Assembly: GCA_963931865.1 (NCBI GenBank) | Contig: OZ007507.1 | Coordinates: 16,005,181-16,069,180, forward strand | DNA from: Axinella damicornis | Taxonomy: Eukaryota > Porifera > Demospongiae > Axinellida > Axinellidae | DNA: 64,000 nt | Direction of reading: 5' to 3' | Part shown: piece after piece, positions 11,048 through 22,330 of the stretch | How the letters are laid out: each line of letters opens with the position of its first letter | Position numbering within the stretch: the stretch's first letter is position 1 | Translations under genes and position numbers: made by a program | The notes under the pieces: generated by a model | Told to the model about the DNA's origin: nothing | Databases searched by the model: none | The model's input: the letters and a program-made list of their open reading frames with translations, nothing else

Positions 11048-11586
11048 AGATATAGCTGCATGTATATCACGTGACAGTGTTGATTGTTGAATGAGTGTGT
11101 GACAAGCATGCATTTGTGCATAATAGAATATTAGCCTGGTGTGTAGTAATGATGTTAGTGTACCTACTCACTACAGCTATATAGCTACTACCATGTTACA
11201 TAATCAATTTGAAACAGCCACAACAATGCACAAAAGTATGTAGCTAGGCCATGTATGGGTACTATCTAAATGGCGTTTGCGCAAATCTTCCCTACTAGGT
11301 CATCTTAGACCAATGTTCATCCTCCAAGAAATTTCGGACGCAATTACTCCAAGTTAACACTAGCAAAGTTAATTCTATACCAAGGAATGCACATGGGTAG
11401 ACTAGTAGCTAGTTGACTCAGCTGCCCTTTCGTGCAGGGCTAGTTTTTACCCAATGATAAGAACGTGCATGATGCCATCTCCTCACAGAGAGTACAAGTA
11501 GGGGGGAGGGTGCTGAACAGCGACTGGCTTGCTGGGCTCAACTACTAGGTCGATAGTGCATAGTGTAGGTAGGAGTAGTCAGAAGC

Positions 11587-11700
11587 TCGTGACTGAGATG
11601 CAATCACTCAATGTTTCAACCTGGGAAAGCACACCTTGAGGAAGACCTACCCAGGTCGAAACCTTGTGTGATTAATTATTGCATCTCAGTCACAAACTTT
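11587..11700. repeat. Small foldback, copy 1
   Basis: GTGACTGAGATGCAATCA on the left is answered by TGATTAATTATTGCATCTCA on the right, with inner stems around CCTGGG/CCCAGG and GAAACCTTG. The same foldback is at 24411-24521 in copy 2, so it predates the duplication. Confidence 0.75.
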
Positions 11701-11740
11701 GACAGATTCTACTACCATGTAAACTTGCACTGAATTTCAT

Positions 11741-11802
11741 CTGTGCATTTGTGCATTTGTGCATTTGGCATTGGTGCATTTGGCATTGGTGCATTTGTGC
11801 TT
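11741..11802 (+). repeat. TGTGCATT microsatellite
   Basis: Short repeats of TGTGCATT and GGCATTGGTGCATT; also present at 24594-24650. Frames through it are artefacts. Confidence 0.7.
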
Positions 11803-12254
11803 TTGGCCCGGGCATTCCGTGTATTATTCTTTGTGAATTCATCTTCTTAAATTGTGCATTCAGTGTACTTCTTAGATTGTGCATTCAGCTATTGATGTTT
11901 TGTGCTATAGGAGTGACCAAGTCTTTGTCCTGTGACCCACTCCCTTGTGCGTTGTCAATATTTGGTCTCGATCGCCTTTGAATGTATATAATGTGTAAAG
12001 TGGTTGTAGTGTAGTGCCATTGCAGGTTGTCAGTTGTCATGCAAGTGTTGTATAAGAAAATTCTAAAGTCTAAAGTCAACTGCTCCTTTCGAACCCACTG
12101 TGGCAGCATAAATCCATGAGAATTATAGCAATGTCATGATTAGCCAGCAACTTTATGTGTAAATCATATGAATGGGATGAGCTTCATCATATAGGCTTAT
12201 AATTAACTTTTATCACTCGATCCTTTGCTGGTTGTAGCTAAACAGAGTGTTGGT

Positions 12255-12467
12255 ACTAGTTATTGCATGAGTGCACGGGCTATACGTCGAATATTGGCAT
12301 CGATCCCGAGGGCCGCAGGCCCGAGGGTGAGTGCCAATATTATGACGTATAGCCCGTGCACTCATGCAATAACTAGTTTGTTGCATGATACTGGCATTGC
12401 GGTGAGTGCCATATATTATATATTGGCATAGCGGTACCTTTGAACTTGTAGGGTATCATGCAACAAA
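12255..12467. mobile_element. Double-hairpin insertion (foldback MITE)
   Basis: The first hairpin (12255-12377) has arms ACTAGTTATTGCATGAGTGC and its complement, extending through GCCCGTGCACT/ATACGTC and a CCGAGGGCCGCAGGCCCGAGG apex. The second, immediately adjacent (12376-12467), has arms TTGTTGCATGATAC / GTATCATGCAACAA. Copy 2 lacks the whole block: its sequence passes directly between the two TAGCTAAACAGAGTGTTG repeats near 25075-25110, so about 12253-12758 was inserted after duplication. Confidence 0.8.
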
Positions 12468-13564
12468 TGTTTTAATTTTTTATATTTTAAATTTTTTAAA
12501 TTTTTTTATGGAAACAGGTTTATGCAACAGCAAAGGTCACAAGAAGATAGCTACATATATAAGAGAGCTAATATTAATCTTGGACCCTGTACAAAGACAA
12601 GACAAAACACTACACAATAGCTAGTTATGTATGTATATAAATATGATATGCATATATAAGCACAGACAATAGCAGGAGTTATTTAGGAAGACAAGAGTCA
12701 AGAGTCAGGCGATTCAAGCTCTTTGAAAGCGCATGTTTGAATGTTGGTTGTATACATAGCTAAACAGAGTGTTGATGTTGGTTGCAGCTAAACAGAGGGT
12801 TGATCATGCTAAATGTTTACGATTCTGAGGTCATACTTTGTGCAATGCATCCGGTTGAGGCACTCTGGTGGGTGAGCTATTTGTACAATGAATTGATAGC
12901 TCCATGCAGGGTACATCGCAATGGACTTGGCAGTCAATAGTTTTCTGATTCGGTTCAGAATTTTCCTTGCATAGATTTTCCATACACAGTCAACAATTAA
13001 GCTTGACCATGATTTCATTTATGGTCAAGAGATTTGGTGACCCCTAACCAGTCCTGATATAACAGTGGTCAAGAATTGAAGTGAGCAAGTTGGAAGGAAG
13101 TAAATCACATCTAACACCCATATACACAGAGTTCTTTCCAGGATTTGCAGGCAATTTAATATTCATGCCATGCATGCCCCACCCAGGCCTGCTGTATATC
13201 ATATTCAACTTCTAAAGTATCATGAGTCTTTATCAAATTAGTTTCCCTAGCATTTTCTTGTAGGTAATCTATGGCATGGCTAATATTTTTTGAGTGTCAA
13301 TGCCAATGTTCTCACTGGAACTCATGCAGTTATGCCTAGAAAGATAATCAGTTTTATCTAAACTCACACTGTTAAAACAGGGGTGGAGCGGTTACACCCT
13401 AAAGGGTGGAGTGAGTACCAGTTAACTTTAGCACCCTCAAAGGTGTAAGTTGGAGATAAATAAACATCTCTCTAACTGCTTCCTCTTTTTGATTGTGTGC
13501 TGTGTTTGTTTTGTTTTTGAGGTCAGGGAAGGGGCAGCATGCAGAATAAGTTTAAAAAAAAGAA

Positions 13565-13660
13565 AAAAGATTGGTGGGGAAAAAAGGGCTTTACGTAGCG
13601 GTAATTGAACCTGGGCTTCCTGCATATCATCTCCTGTGCATCACCAGACATCCACCAGAC
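13565..13660 (-). mobile_element. Possible tRNA-like SINE fragment
   Basis: On the minus strand CTGGTGATGCACAGGAGA and CCCAGGTTCAATTACCGC resemble an A box and a B box about 35 bp apart, followed by T-rich sequence. The anticodon arm is not convincing. Weak call. Confidence 0.3.
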
Positions 13661-13742
13661 TCGTTGTGATCCAGTTTGTTAGTTTATTGTTATATAGTAG
13701 AACATGGAGCCAGTAGGATTTGGAATTCAGTAGACGGGGGTC

Positions 13743-14177
13743 TTAAGGTTACGGGATACTCGTGCGCGCGCCGTGCGAAATGTATTGGGAAATGCATACT
13801 TATGCTCGCTAACCAAGAATCTCGAGTACGAAGAGCGTGAGCAACTTGATTCTGGCAGTGGAGGTGCACTGTCACAAGGTGCAGGGCATGATGGAAGCTT
13901 TTACCGATACGCTGTATAGCCGTGCAAAAACGAGCAGTTCAGTTCGCCAAAAAGCCGTATTTACCGCTTTTCTCGAGCGAGACAGTAGATAAATTTGCCA
14001 GGGATTATACTATCGAAAAAAGCTTCCGTCATGCCCTGCACCTTGTGACAGCGCACCTCCACCGCCAGAATCAAGTTGCTCACGCTCTTCGTACTCGAGA
14101 TTTTTGGTTAGCGAGCTTAAGTATGCATTTCCCAATACATTTCACATGGCGGGCGCACGAGTATCCCGTAACCTTAA
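13743..14177. mobile_element. TTAA-target foldback MITE (GGTTACGGGAT termini)
   Basis: TTAA at both ends (13743-13746, 14174-14177) with termini GGTTACGGGATACTCGTGCG and its complement, opening into arms of about 160 bp. The homologous sequence at 15300-15400 lacks the element. TTAA targets point to the piggyBac type. A relative with the same termini is at 34274-34852. Confidence 0.85.
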
Positions 14178-16303
14178 TGCATGACAAAGCAAAAGGTTGG
14201 TCATAAACAATTTCAGTGCATTTCCCAACTGTTTTCTAGCTGGATCCATGCTCCACTATAACAAACTATATTCTGAACCTTCCTATACACCACTATATAT
14301 CTGATGTTAGCCACCTTTCATTCATCAATTGTTCAGTGTGCCGTGGTAGTTTTGCCTCACCAATAACACCTTACATTTTCTGACTAACCACTAGCTAAGT
14401 TACACCTATATGCCCCAAGTTACACCTGTCTGCACTAAGTTACACCTGTACCCTGTAAAAAGACAAGGGTTGTTTCAACTGAGCTTGTATGGTCACCTGA
14501 GTTGCAATTGGAAAGCAGTTCATGACAAGTATACGTAGGCTCCAACACTCCTTTTGGGGATTCTACATTTCGTCATGCAGGTTGAGAGATGATTATGTAC
14601 CTTGCTTGTGGAGCTTTTAGGAGAGTACGTAAGGGGACACTGTTGACAAGCATTGGGACACTGGTAATGCTCCTGAGGGACACTTGCTGAGCAGGTGCAG
14701 TGTAGCGGCACTTTGGTAACAAGCAGGCACATTGTATGCACATTGTAAGCTACACTTGGTAACAAGCAGGCACATTGTAAGCTACACTTGGTGACAAGCA
14801 GGCACATTGTATGCACATTGTAAGCTACACTTGGTGACAAGCAGGCACATTGTAAGCTACACTTGGTAACAAGCAGGCACATTGTAGGAGTACCATGACC
14901 TCGATCAAGGCTACTCTTGTACACACTGTATGGAATAGCATTTTGGATGCATGCTTTCTGATTGGAACTGGATTAATTAAAACAACCCTGGTCTTTTTTG
15001 CAGTGTGTGCTATTTTACACCCTAGAGTAGCTATATATTTACACCCTAATTCTACAACGTACTTCCACCCTGTGGTGTAACCACTCCACCCTATTTTTAA
15101 CAGTGCATTGGGACACTGGTAATGCTCTTGAGGGACACTTCCTGAGCAGGTGCAGTGTAGCGGCACTTTGGTAACAAGCAGGCACATTGTATGCACATTG
15201 TAAGCTACACTTGGTGACAAGCAGGCACATTGTATGCACATTGTAAGCTACACTTGGTGACAAGCAGGCACATTGTATGCATATTGTAAGTTTGTTAGTT
15301 TGTTAGTTTATTGTTATATAGTAGAACATGGAGCCAGTAGGATTTGGAATTCAGTGGACGGGGGTCTCAGTGCATGACAAAGCAAATGGTTGGTAATAAA
15401 CAATTTTCAGTGCATTTCCCAACTTCATGTTTTCTTGCTGGATCCATGCTCCACGTACTATAACAAACTATATTCTGAACCTACCTATACACCACTATAT
15501 ATCTAATGTTAGCCACCTTTCGTTCATCAATTGTTCAGTGTATATAGACACCATGGTAGTCTTGCCTCACCAATAACACCTTACATTTTCTGACTAACCA
15601 CTAGCTAAGTTACACCTATATGCCCCAAGTTACACCTGTCTGCACTAAGTTACACCTGTACCCTGTAAAAAGACAAGGGTTGTTTCAACTGAGCTTGTAT
15701 GGTTACCTGAGTTGCAATTGGAAAGCAGTTCATGACAAGTATACGTAGGCTCCAACACTCCTTTTGGGGATTCTACATTTTGTCATGCAGGTTGAGAGAT
15801 GATTATGTACCTTGCTTGTGGAGCTTTTAGGAGAGTACGTAAGGGGACACTGTTGACAAGCATTGGGACACTGGTAATGCTCTTGAGGGACACTTGCTGA
15901 GCAGGTGCAGTGTAGCGGCACTTTGGTAACAAGCAGGCACATTGTATGCACATTGTAAGCTACACTTGGTGACAAGCAGGCACATTGTATGCACATTGTA
16001 AGCTACACTTGGTAACAAGCAGGCACATTGTAAGCTACACTTGGTAACAAGCAGGCACATTGTAAGCTACACTTGGTAACAAGCAGGCACATTGTAGGAG
16101 TACCATGACCTCGATCAAGGCTACTCTTGTACACACTGTATGGAATAGCATTTTGGATGCATGCTTTCTGATTGGAACTGGATTAATTAAAACAACCCTG
16201 GTCTTTTTTGCAGTGGTGCTATTTTACACCCTAGAGTAGCTATATATTTACACCCTAATTCTACAACGTACTTTCACCCTGTGGTGTAACCACTCCACCC
16301 TAT

Positions 16304-17068
16304 CACAGAGTCGGTAGACTCTGTATGTAGGGATACGACGTACACGCAATATATGCTAATACAAAAGAATCTCTCCAAATCTCAGAAACGGTACACTTAT
16401 AAGCCTTTATAACCACATACCGTTCATCTTCGAGTGTTTTCATGACCAACAAGACTTCTCGCGTCGCGAAAAACCGTCGCGAAAGTACCGCACCAGGTAC
16501 TCGCAAAACGGGCAAATTGTTTTTCTTTCTTCTTTCTTTCTTTCTTTCAGACGGGCTAGCTCAACGTCGCCTCAATCCCTCATGATGGTTTTCGCACGAA
16601 ACAGCAGCATTTTACACCGAGCAGTGCACCAGCCCATCGCTTTTTGGCAACCTCCAAGTCTTCACCAGGCGGCTACAGCTGCCCACTCAATAACTATGGC
16701 TTCATTTGTCACGCCATTTTCATGTTTGTACGCATGCGCACTTAAACGATCACTTAGCAACGATACGTAATTATTATTCAAGATCGCTGAATTAGAAGTG
16801 ACTTGCGCTGTTGTGTTGCCGTAACTAGACTGTGAGAGGGGTGAATGCCTATCTAAAGACTCAACAATGTGTCGCTACTACTATCTGGTATAGCTATTTT
16901 AGCTACACTATACTTAGCTATGGTCTTCAGCTCAGGGAGCACTGGCTTAGTATCCATCCAGAAAAGGGTTGGCTTTTGAGATGCTTGGGTCTGATTCTTC
17001 AGCCATTGCTGGCAGTGTAAATGCCAGAGTCCAGTATGCATGCGCCTGCTGCTAAAAAAATGACATAA
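16304..17068. mobile_element. Element X (CACAGAGTCGG start), copy 1
   Basis: Begins CACAGAGTCGGTAGACTCTG and is homologous to 43127-43872, including GTCGCGAAAAACCGTCGCGA, a TTTC microsatellite in this copy and GATCACTTAGCAACGA. It ends near GCTGCTAAAAAAATGACATA, where the foldback follows. Because the host sequence resumes only after the foldback (CCACCCTAT before, TTTTTAACAGTG after), X and the foldback probably arrived together. No gene product. Confidence 0.75.
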
Positions 17069-17341
17069 ACAAGTAATAAAAAACATTTAAAATGTAACAG
17101 GATGTAGGGATACCAGAACCGCAAAAAGTAAGGAAACAAGGTAGGGATGATCACACAAAACAGTGAAGTATACAATCCCCCTACATATCTTTTTTCATTA
17201 TACACGTATTATGGGAAAAGATTTCTGTAGGGGGTTGTATACTTCACTGTTTTGTGTGATCATCCCTACCTTGTTTCCTTACTTTTTGCGGTTCTGGTAT
17301 CCCTACATCCTGTTACATTTTAAATGTTTTTTATTACTTGT
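17069..17341. mobile_element. Foldback element, copy 2 (both ends intact)
   Basis: The most complete copy: symmetric ends ACAAGTAATAAAAAACATTT / AAATGTTTTTTATTACTTGT and arms of about 130 bp. See 965-1226 and 44971-45223 for the other copies. Confidence 0.9.
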
Positions 17342-19421
17342 TTTTAACAGTGCATTGGGACACTGGTAATGCTCTTGAGGGACACTTGCTGAGCAGGTGC
17401 AGTGTAGCGGCACTTTGGTAACAAGCAGGCACATTGTATGCACATTGTAAGCTACACTTGGTGACAAGCAGGCACATTGTATGCACATTGTAAGCTACAC
17501 TTGATAACAAGCAGGCACATTGTAAGCTACACTTGGTAACAAGCAGGCACATTGTAAGCTACACTTGGTAACAAGCAGGCACATTGTAAGCTACACTTGG
17601 TAACAAGCAGGCACATTGTAGGAGTACCATGACCTCGATCAAGGCTACTCTTGTACACACTGTATGGAATAGCATTTTGGATGCATGCTTTCTGATTGGA
17701 ACTGGATTAATTAAAACAACCCTGGTCTTTTTTGCAGTGTGTGCTATTTTACACCCTAGAGTAGCTATATATTTACACCCTAATTCTACAACGTACTTCC
17801 ACCCTGTGGTGTAACCACTCCACCCTATTTTTAACAGTGCATTGGGACACTGGTAATGCTCTTGAGGGACACTTGCTGAGCAGGTGCAGTGTAGCGGCAC
17901 TTTGGTAACAAGCAGGCACATTGTATGCACATTGTAAGCTACACTTGGTGACAAGCAGGCACATTGTATGCACATTGTAAGCTACACTTGGTAACAAGCA
18001 GGCACATTGTATGCACATTGTAAGTTTGTTAGTTTGTTAGTTTATTGTTATATAGTGGAACATGGAGCCAGTAGGATTTTGAATTCAGTGCGCGGTGGTC
18101 TCAGTGCATGACAAAGCAAATGGTTGGTAATAAACAATTTTCAGTGCATTTCCCAACTTCATGTTTTCTCGCTGGATCCATGCTCCACTATAACAAACTA
18201 TATTCTGAACCTACCTATACACCACTATATATCTGATGTTAGCCACCTTTCGTTCATCAATTGTTCAGTGTATATAGACGCCATGGTAGTCTTGCCTCAC
18301 CAATAACACCTTACATTTTCTGACTAACCACTAGCTAAGTTACACCTATATGCCCCAAGTTACACCTGTCTGCACTAAGTTACACCTGTACCCTGCAAAA
18401 AGACAAGGGTTGTTTCAACTGAGCTTGTATGGTTACCTGAGTTGCAATTGGAAAGCAGTTCATGACAAGTATACGTAGGCTCCAACACTCCTTTTGGGGA
18501 TTCATACATTTTGTCATGCAGGTGATTATGTACCTTGTTTGTGGAGCTTTTAGGAGAGTACGTAAGGGGACACTGTTGACAAGCATTGGGACACTTTAGT
18601 AATGCTCTTGAGGGATACTTGCTGAGCAGGTGCAGTGTAGCGGCACTTTGGTAACAAGCCGGCACATTGTATGCACATTGTAAGCTACACTTGGTAACAA
18701 GCAGGCACATTGTATGCACATTGTAAGCTACACTTGGTAACAAGCAGGCACATTGTATGCACATTGTAAGCTACACTTGGTAACAAGCAGGCACATTGTA
18801 AGCTACACTTGGTAACAAGCAGGCACATTGTATGCACATTGTAAGCTACACTTGGTAACAAGCAGGCACATTGTAAGCTACACTTGGTAACAAGCAGGCA
18901 CATTGTAAGCTACACTTGGTAACAAGCAGGCACATTGTAGGAGTACCATTACCTCGATCAAGGCTACTCTTGTACACACTGTATGGAATAGCATTTTTGG
19001 ATGCATGCTTTCTGATTGGAACTGGGTTAATTAAAAATAACCCTAGTCTTTTTTGCATTGTGTGCTATTTTACACCCTAGAGTATATATTTACACCCTAA
19101 TTCTACAATGTACTTCCACCCTGTGGTGTAACCACTCCACCCTATTTTTAACAGTGCAGATTCAGAGAGGACGGTTCAGGTTCTTACTAAGTTAGTACTC
19201 ACTGGCTTCTATTCTTAAAATGCAACCAAGCAGTGCTAATCTTACAGACCTCATTTTGCAGAAAATCGCGCGCGGCCGCCGCATGTCTCGTGCCCAGTGG
19301 GTGGGGTCTCCGATCCGCACGCCCACGCCACCGGAAATACGGGGAAATTTGTCTTTAGGGCTTAAGTTGCTGCGACAGGGTGTACAATCAACTGTTTACG
19401 ACTGTAAGCGGTGTAAGCAAG

Positions 19422-21167
19422 ATGGAAAATAGTCAAGCACCACTGCAGGGAGTTCGTCATGGAAAGTCAGCACGAAAAATGCCCGCCAAACATGTCATGG
19501 ATGACGGTCCTGCGGACATCGTGTTTCACGGGGGAGACATTTTCACTCTTGACGACCAGAATCCACAAGTCGAAGCTCTAGCTGTTAAAGGGGAACGGAT
19601 TCTAGCTGTTGGCAAGTACGCAGACATTGAGTCAAAGATCCAGAGCGGCTGCACCCAAGTCATTGATCTGCAAGGAAAGACACTCCTCCCAGGTTTTATA
19701 GAGGCTCATCAGCATGCTGTAAGCTTGGCAGCAACCAAGTTCCTGTATACAGATATCGCTGCATACAGCTTTGATTGCAAGTTCCGCACCAAGGATGAAA
19801 TATTGGAGATAATACAAAATGACATCGATGCTGCAGATCCTGAAGCGATTCCTCTTCCATGGTGTGCGTTTCTGGGTTGGGATATTGAGCTCATTCGTGA
19901 CTTGCCCACACTTACTGCTGATGTACTTGACACGCAGTTTTCAAACAAGATTCCCCTCATGATAATGGCTCAAAGTGGCCATGCAGCCTGGGTGAACCAC
20001 AAGACGTTTGAAGTTTGCAACATCACGGATGCTTCTGAGAGCCCACCTGGTGGAACGTACTTCAAGGAAGATGGGAAATTGACTGGCTTGCTACTGGAGG
20101 TGCCAGCAATTAATAGCATCCTGAAGCACTATCCAAAAACACTTGGTATGGTGCAAGAAGCGGTTGAAGCAATCAATGATCAGTGGAAGGATTATGCATC
20201 CAGAGGATTCACAACCGTTACAGAGATGGCATATAGTCCTGAATTCGTCCAAGATCTTTGGCTCAGCGCAAAGGCAGGTCTTTTGGATTGTCCCATTCGT
20301 CTTGCTCTGTACACGACTCGTGGAACGGAGCATATTGTGGAGAGCAGCAAGCTATGGGTAGCAGGATGCAAATTTTGGGCTGATGGATCTCCTCATGCTG
20401 GTACCTCTGCCGTAGAGCAACCATACCTTCAAGATGAGCTGACCGAGCAACTGTCATTCCCACCGCCACCCAAAATTTGCGGAATTCTCAACTGGACTTA
20501 CGATGAGCTGTACAAGATGGTCAAGGAGTGCCACGATCAAGGAAAGCAAGTTTCAATTCATTCACATGGAGAAAGAGCTATCGATCAAAGCTTGAAGGTC
20601 TACCAGAAGTTGATGAAGCGCGGAGATGATCGCAGACATCGTCTTGAACATATTGGCCTTGTAACAGAAGACCAGCTTAAAAAATGCGGTGAGCTCGGTG
20701 TGAATACATCGATTTTTGTTGATCAGTTCCGTTTTTATGGTGAAACGTTTTCCCAATCAATCTTTGGACAAGACAGGACGGACCGTTGGGCTCCTCTGGC
20801 TACAGCTGTGAAATACGTTGGCCATATCTCCATTCATCAAGACCACCCAGCGTTTCCTGGCCCACCACTCCCCTTTGCTAACATGAAGACAGCTATTACT
20901 CGCACACGAATGGGTGAGCCTGACAAGGTTTATGGGCCAGAGTACTGCATCTCGATTGAGGACGCTATCAAAGCCTACACCATTGGCCCAGCTCACCAGC
21001 TTTTCAAAGAGCATGAAATTGGCAGCTTGGAGGTTGGAAAATTTGCCGATCTAGTTATTCTCTCCACAAATCCGTACAAAGTAGACCCAATGAAACTCGA
21101 TACTGATGTCCATGTGGTTGAAACCTACATTGGTGGCCACTGCAACAAGATAAACAGTACAGTGTAA
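19422..21167 (+). CDS. YtcJ-like metal-dependent amidohydrolase, copy 2
   Basis: 581 residues, nearly identical to the gene at 4230-5966, with the same HQH, GCKFWADGS, IHSHGERAID, RLEHIG and HQDHP motifs. Both copies appear intact. Differences are scattered substitutions (for instance VSLAATKF for VVLAASKF), one extra codon (PPPPKICG for PPPPNCG) and a different C-terminus: an 8-bp length change moves the stop so that the protein ends NSTV instead of NK. The upstream sequence is shared but is in a different frame relative to the ATG, supporting the MENSQ start. Upstream (19261-19420) and downstream sequence to 21397 is homologous to copy 1, so both genes may keep the same regulatory sequence. 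Confidence 0.9.
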   Translation: MENSQAPLQGVRHGKSARKMPAKHVMDDGPADIVFHGGDIFTLDDQNPQVEALAVKGERILAVGKYADIESKIQSGCTQVIDLQGKTLLPGFIEAHQHAVSLAATKFLYTDIAAYSFDCKFRTKDEILEIIQNDIDAADPEAIPLPWCAFLGWDIELIRDLPTLTADVLDTQFSNKIPLMIMAQSGHAAWVNHKTFEVCNITDASESPPGGTYFKEDGKLTGLLLEVPAINSILKHYPKTLGMVQEAVEAINDQWKDYASRGFTTVTEMAYSPEFVQDLWLSAKAGLLDCPIRLALYTTRGTEHIVESSKLWVAGCKFWADGSPHAGTSAVEQPYLQDELTEQLSFPPPPKICGILNWTYDELYKMVKECHDQGKQVSIHSHGERAIDQSLKVYQKLMKRGDDRRHRLEHIGLVTEDQLKKCGELGVNTSIFVDQFRFYGETFSQSIFGQDRTDRWAPLATAVKYVGHISIHQDHPAFPGPPLPFANMKTAITRTRMGEPDKVYGPEYCISIEDAIKAYTIGPAHQLFKEHEIGSLEVGKFADLVILSTNPYKVDPMKLDTDVHVVETYIGGHCNKINSTV

Positions 21168-21401
21168 TGTAATTTCTCTTCTTATTGTGAAGAGCTGTAA
21201 AGGTTAATTGAGAAATGTGTGATTAGCTATTCATGACTGATTATTACCCCATGTATATCTGTTGAAAACGACACTCGCAATAACTCTTTGACCTGCTGAT
21301 TTTTTTTTTTTGCTGAATGAACACAGTACGTGCATAATTCTGTTAAATCCGCAGTGTGATTGTATTGATATTATACGGCTATGTTTATTATGAGACCTTA
21401 A

Positions 21402-21991
21402 AACCCTTTAAGCCCCATTGACATCTATAGACGTCATTTAGACCCTATGCACTTGTAGGGCTTCTCGTCAGTCCAAAAAGAGACCAAAAAGGTTTCAGAG
21501 GGCCTAGGGACGACCTTGAGGGACGAACCAAAAAATTTGGTCAGATTTCGGCGCGCATCCCCCACTAAATGTACAAGCGGGGAGGGGGGGGGGGGGGGGC
21601 AGCCCCCCCTTCGCCTGTTGTGGGTGTTTTTGATTTTAATTGACCCGAGGATTTTTGATTCTAATGATATTCATAGACCCCACCCAGGGCCTCAAGAAAA
21701 CATGCAAATTGGTGGTGTAAGGTGTGCCATCAGTCAGATCTGGTCCAAGTTTAGGGAAATGCTGGGCGAAAATCCGGCTGACATCCACCTTTGACCTCCG
21801 ATTGCTGGGCTTGTGGGGGGTCATGAATATCATTAACAATATTGCCTGAGGGGTCTCTCCATGTGTGCGGGCCCCACCAAGTTTGGCCGCTGAGGAGCAA
21901 ATGCTGCGGGAGAGGAGTACCTACGAAAGTGGTGTGTGCTGAATGCATGAAAATGTGTTGTCTTGGTTGGAAGAATTCGGTGGTTAAAGGG
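21402..21991. mobile_element. TTAA-flanked non-autonomous element
   Basis: Inserted only in copy 2, between duplicated TTAA (21398-21401, 21992-21995); copy 1 has a single TTAA at the matching place near 6207. Termini AACCCTTTAAGCC and GGTTAAAGGG are inverted. The interior has a run of 18 or so G (about 21580-21598) followed by AGCCCCCC. TTAA targets and CCCTTTA ends fit piggyBac-like MITEs (established for that superfamily; assignment inferred). Confidence 0.85.
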
Positions 21992-22089
21992 TTAAATAGG
22001 TATAGCAGTCATTCAGAGATCTGTGTGTTGGAAAGCATGCAGTTCAACAGTGGCCTGGATCGTGAAGTCATGGTACTCCTACTATTAAT

Positions 22090-22325
22090 GTTCCTGCTTG
22101 TCACCAAATTGTCCACTAAAAGCTTACAATCTTTATACAATGTTCCAGGTTGTTACCAAATTGTCCCCTGAAAGCTATACAGTCTGCCAGGTTGTTGCTA
22201 AATTGTCCCCTGAAAGCTATACAATCTGCCAGGTTGTTGCTAAATTGTCCCCTGAAAGCTATACAATGTGCCAGGCTGTAACCAAATTGTCCCCTAAATA
22301 TTCAATGTGCATGCCATCATGCTCA
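22090..22325 (+). repeat. 42-bp minisatellite, copy 2 (about 5 units)
   Basis: Same repeat as 6320-6520, with about two more units of CTGCCAGGTTGTTGCTAAAT plus TGTCCCCTGAAAGCTATACA. The difference gives a direct example of array-length change since duplication. Confidence 0.85.
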
Positions 22326-22330
22326 TTACC

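Larger units (their letters stand above)
14640..18935 (-). repeat. Minisatellite blocks (32-44 bp units) in a higher-order repeat
   Basis: Blocks of ACATTGTAAGCTACACTTGG plus TAACAAGCAGGC, with TATGCACATTG variants, lie at about 14700-14890, 15170-15290, 15920-16100, 17410-17620, 17890-18030 and 18650-18930. Each is followed or preceded by the same flanks (GGAGTACCATGACCTCGATC and CATTGGGACACTGGTAATGC), making a ~1-kb higher-order unit. Minus-strand frames reading MCLLVTKCSLQC repeat with the DNA period and show no protein-type constraint. Confidence 0.85.
13367..19156. mobile_element. 5.8-kb composite insertion with CACTGTTAAAA termini
   Basis: The left end CACTGTTAAAACAGGGGTGG and the right end, which reads CACTGTTAAAAATAGGGTGG on the minus strand, form inverted termini that continue through GTGGTTACACC. 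CA flanks both sides (13365-13366, 19157-19158). Copy 2 shows the empty site at about 25655-25670 (ATCTAAAATCAGATTC). Inside, the right-end sequence recurs at about 15106, 16303/17342 and 17836, so it is an amplified, nested array of related pieces rather than one simple transposon. No transposase is visible. Confidence 0.8.
4081..19253 (+). other. Tandem duplication, copy 1
   Basis: This block is homologous to 19254-25759 along its whole length once insertions are removed: the amidohydrolase gene, its 3' flank with the 42-bp minisatellite, the 129-bp repeats, the small foldback near 11590-11700 and the region up to 13366 all recur in order. Copy 1 is longer because of a LINE, MITEs, a hairpin block and a 5.8-kb composite insertion. 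CCTCA sits at all three junctions (4076-4080, 19249-19253, 25755-25759), which marks a microhomology breakpoint. Confidence 0.9.

Noticed and set aside
14640..18935. CRISPR-like array (regular 32-44 bp repeats)
   Set aside because: Repeats are directly contiguous, variable in length and without unique spacers; no cas genes; eukaryotic splicing signals all around. It is a minisatellite.
14520..19060. Family of Cys-rich proteins (MCLLVTKCSLQCACLLPSV type frames)
   Set aside because: The peptides repeat in register with the minisatellite in several frames and have no signal peptide, splice context or constraint.
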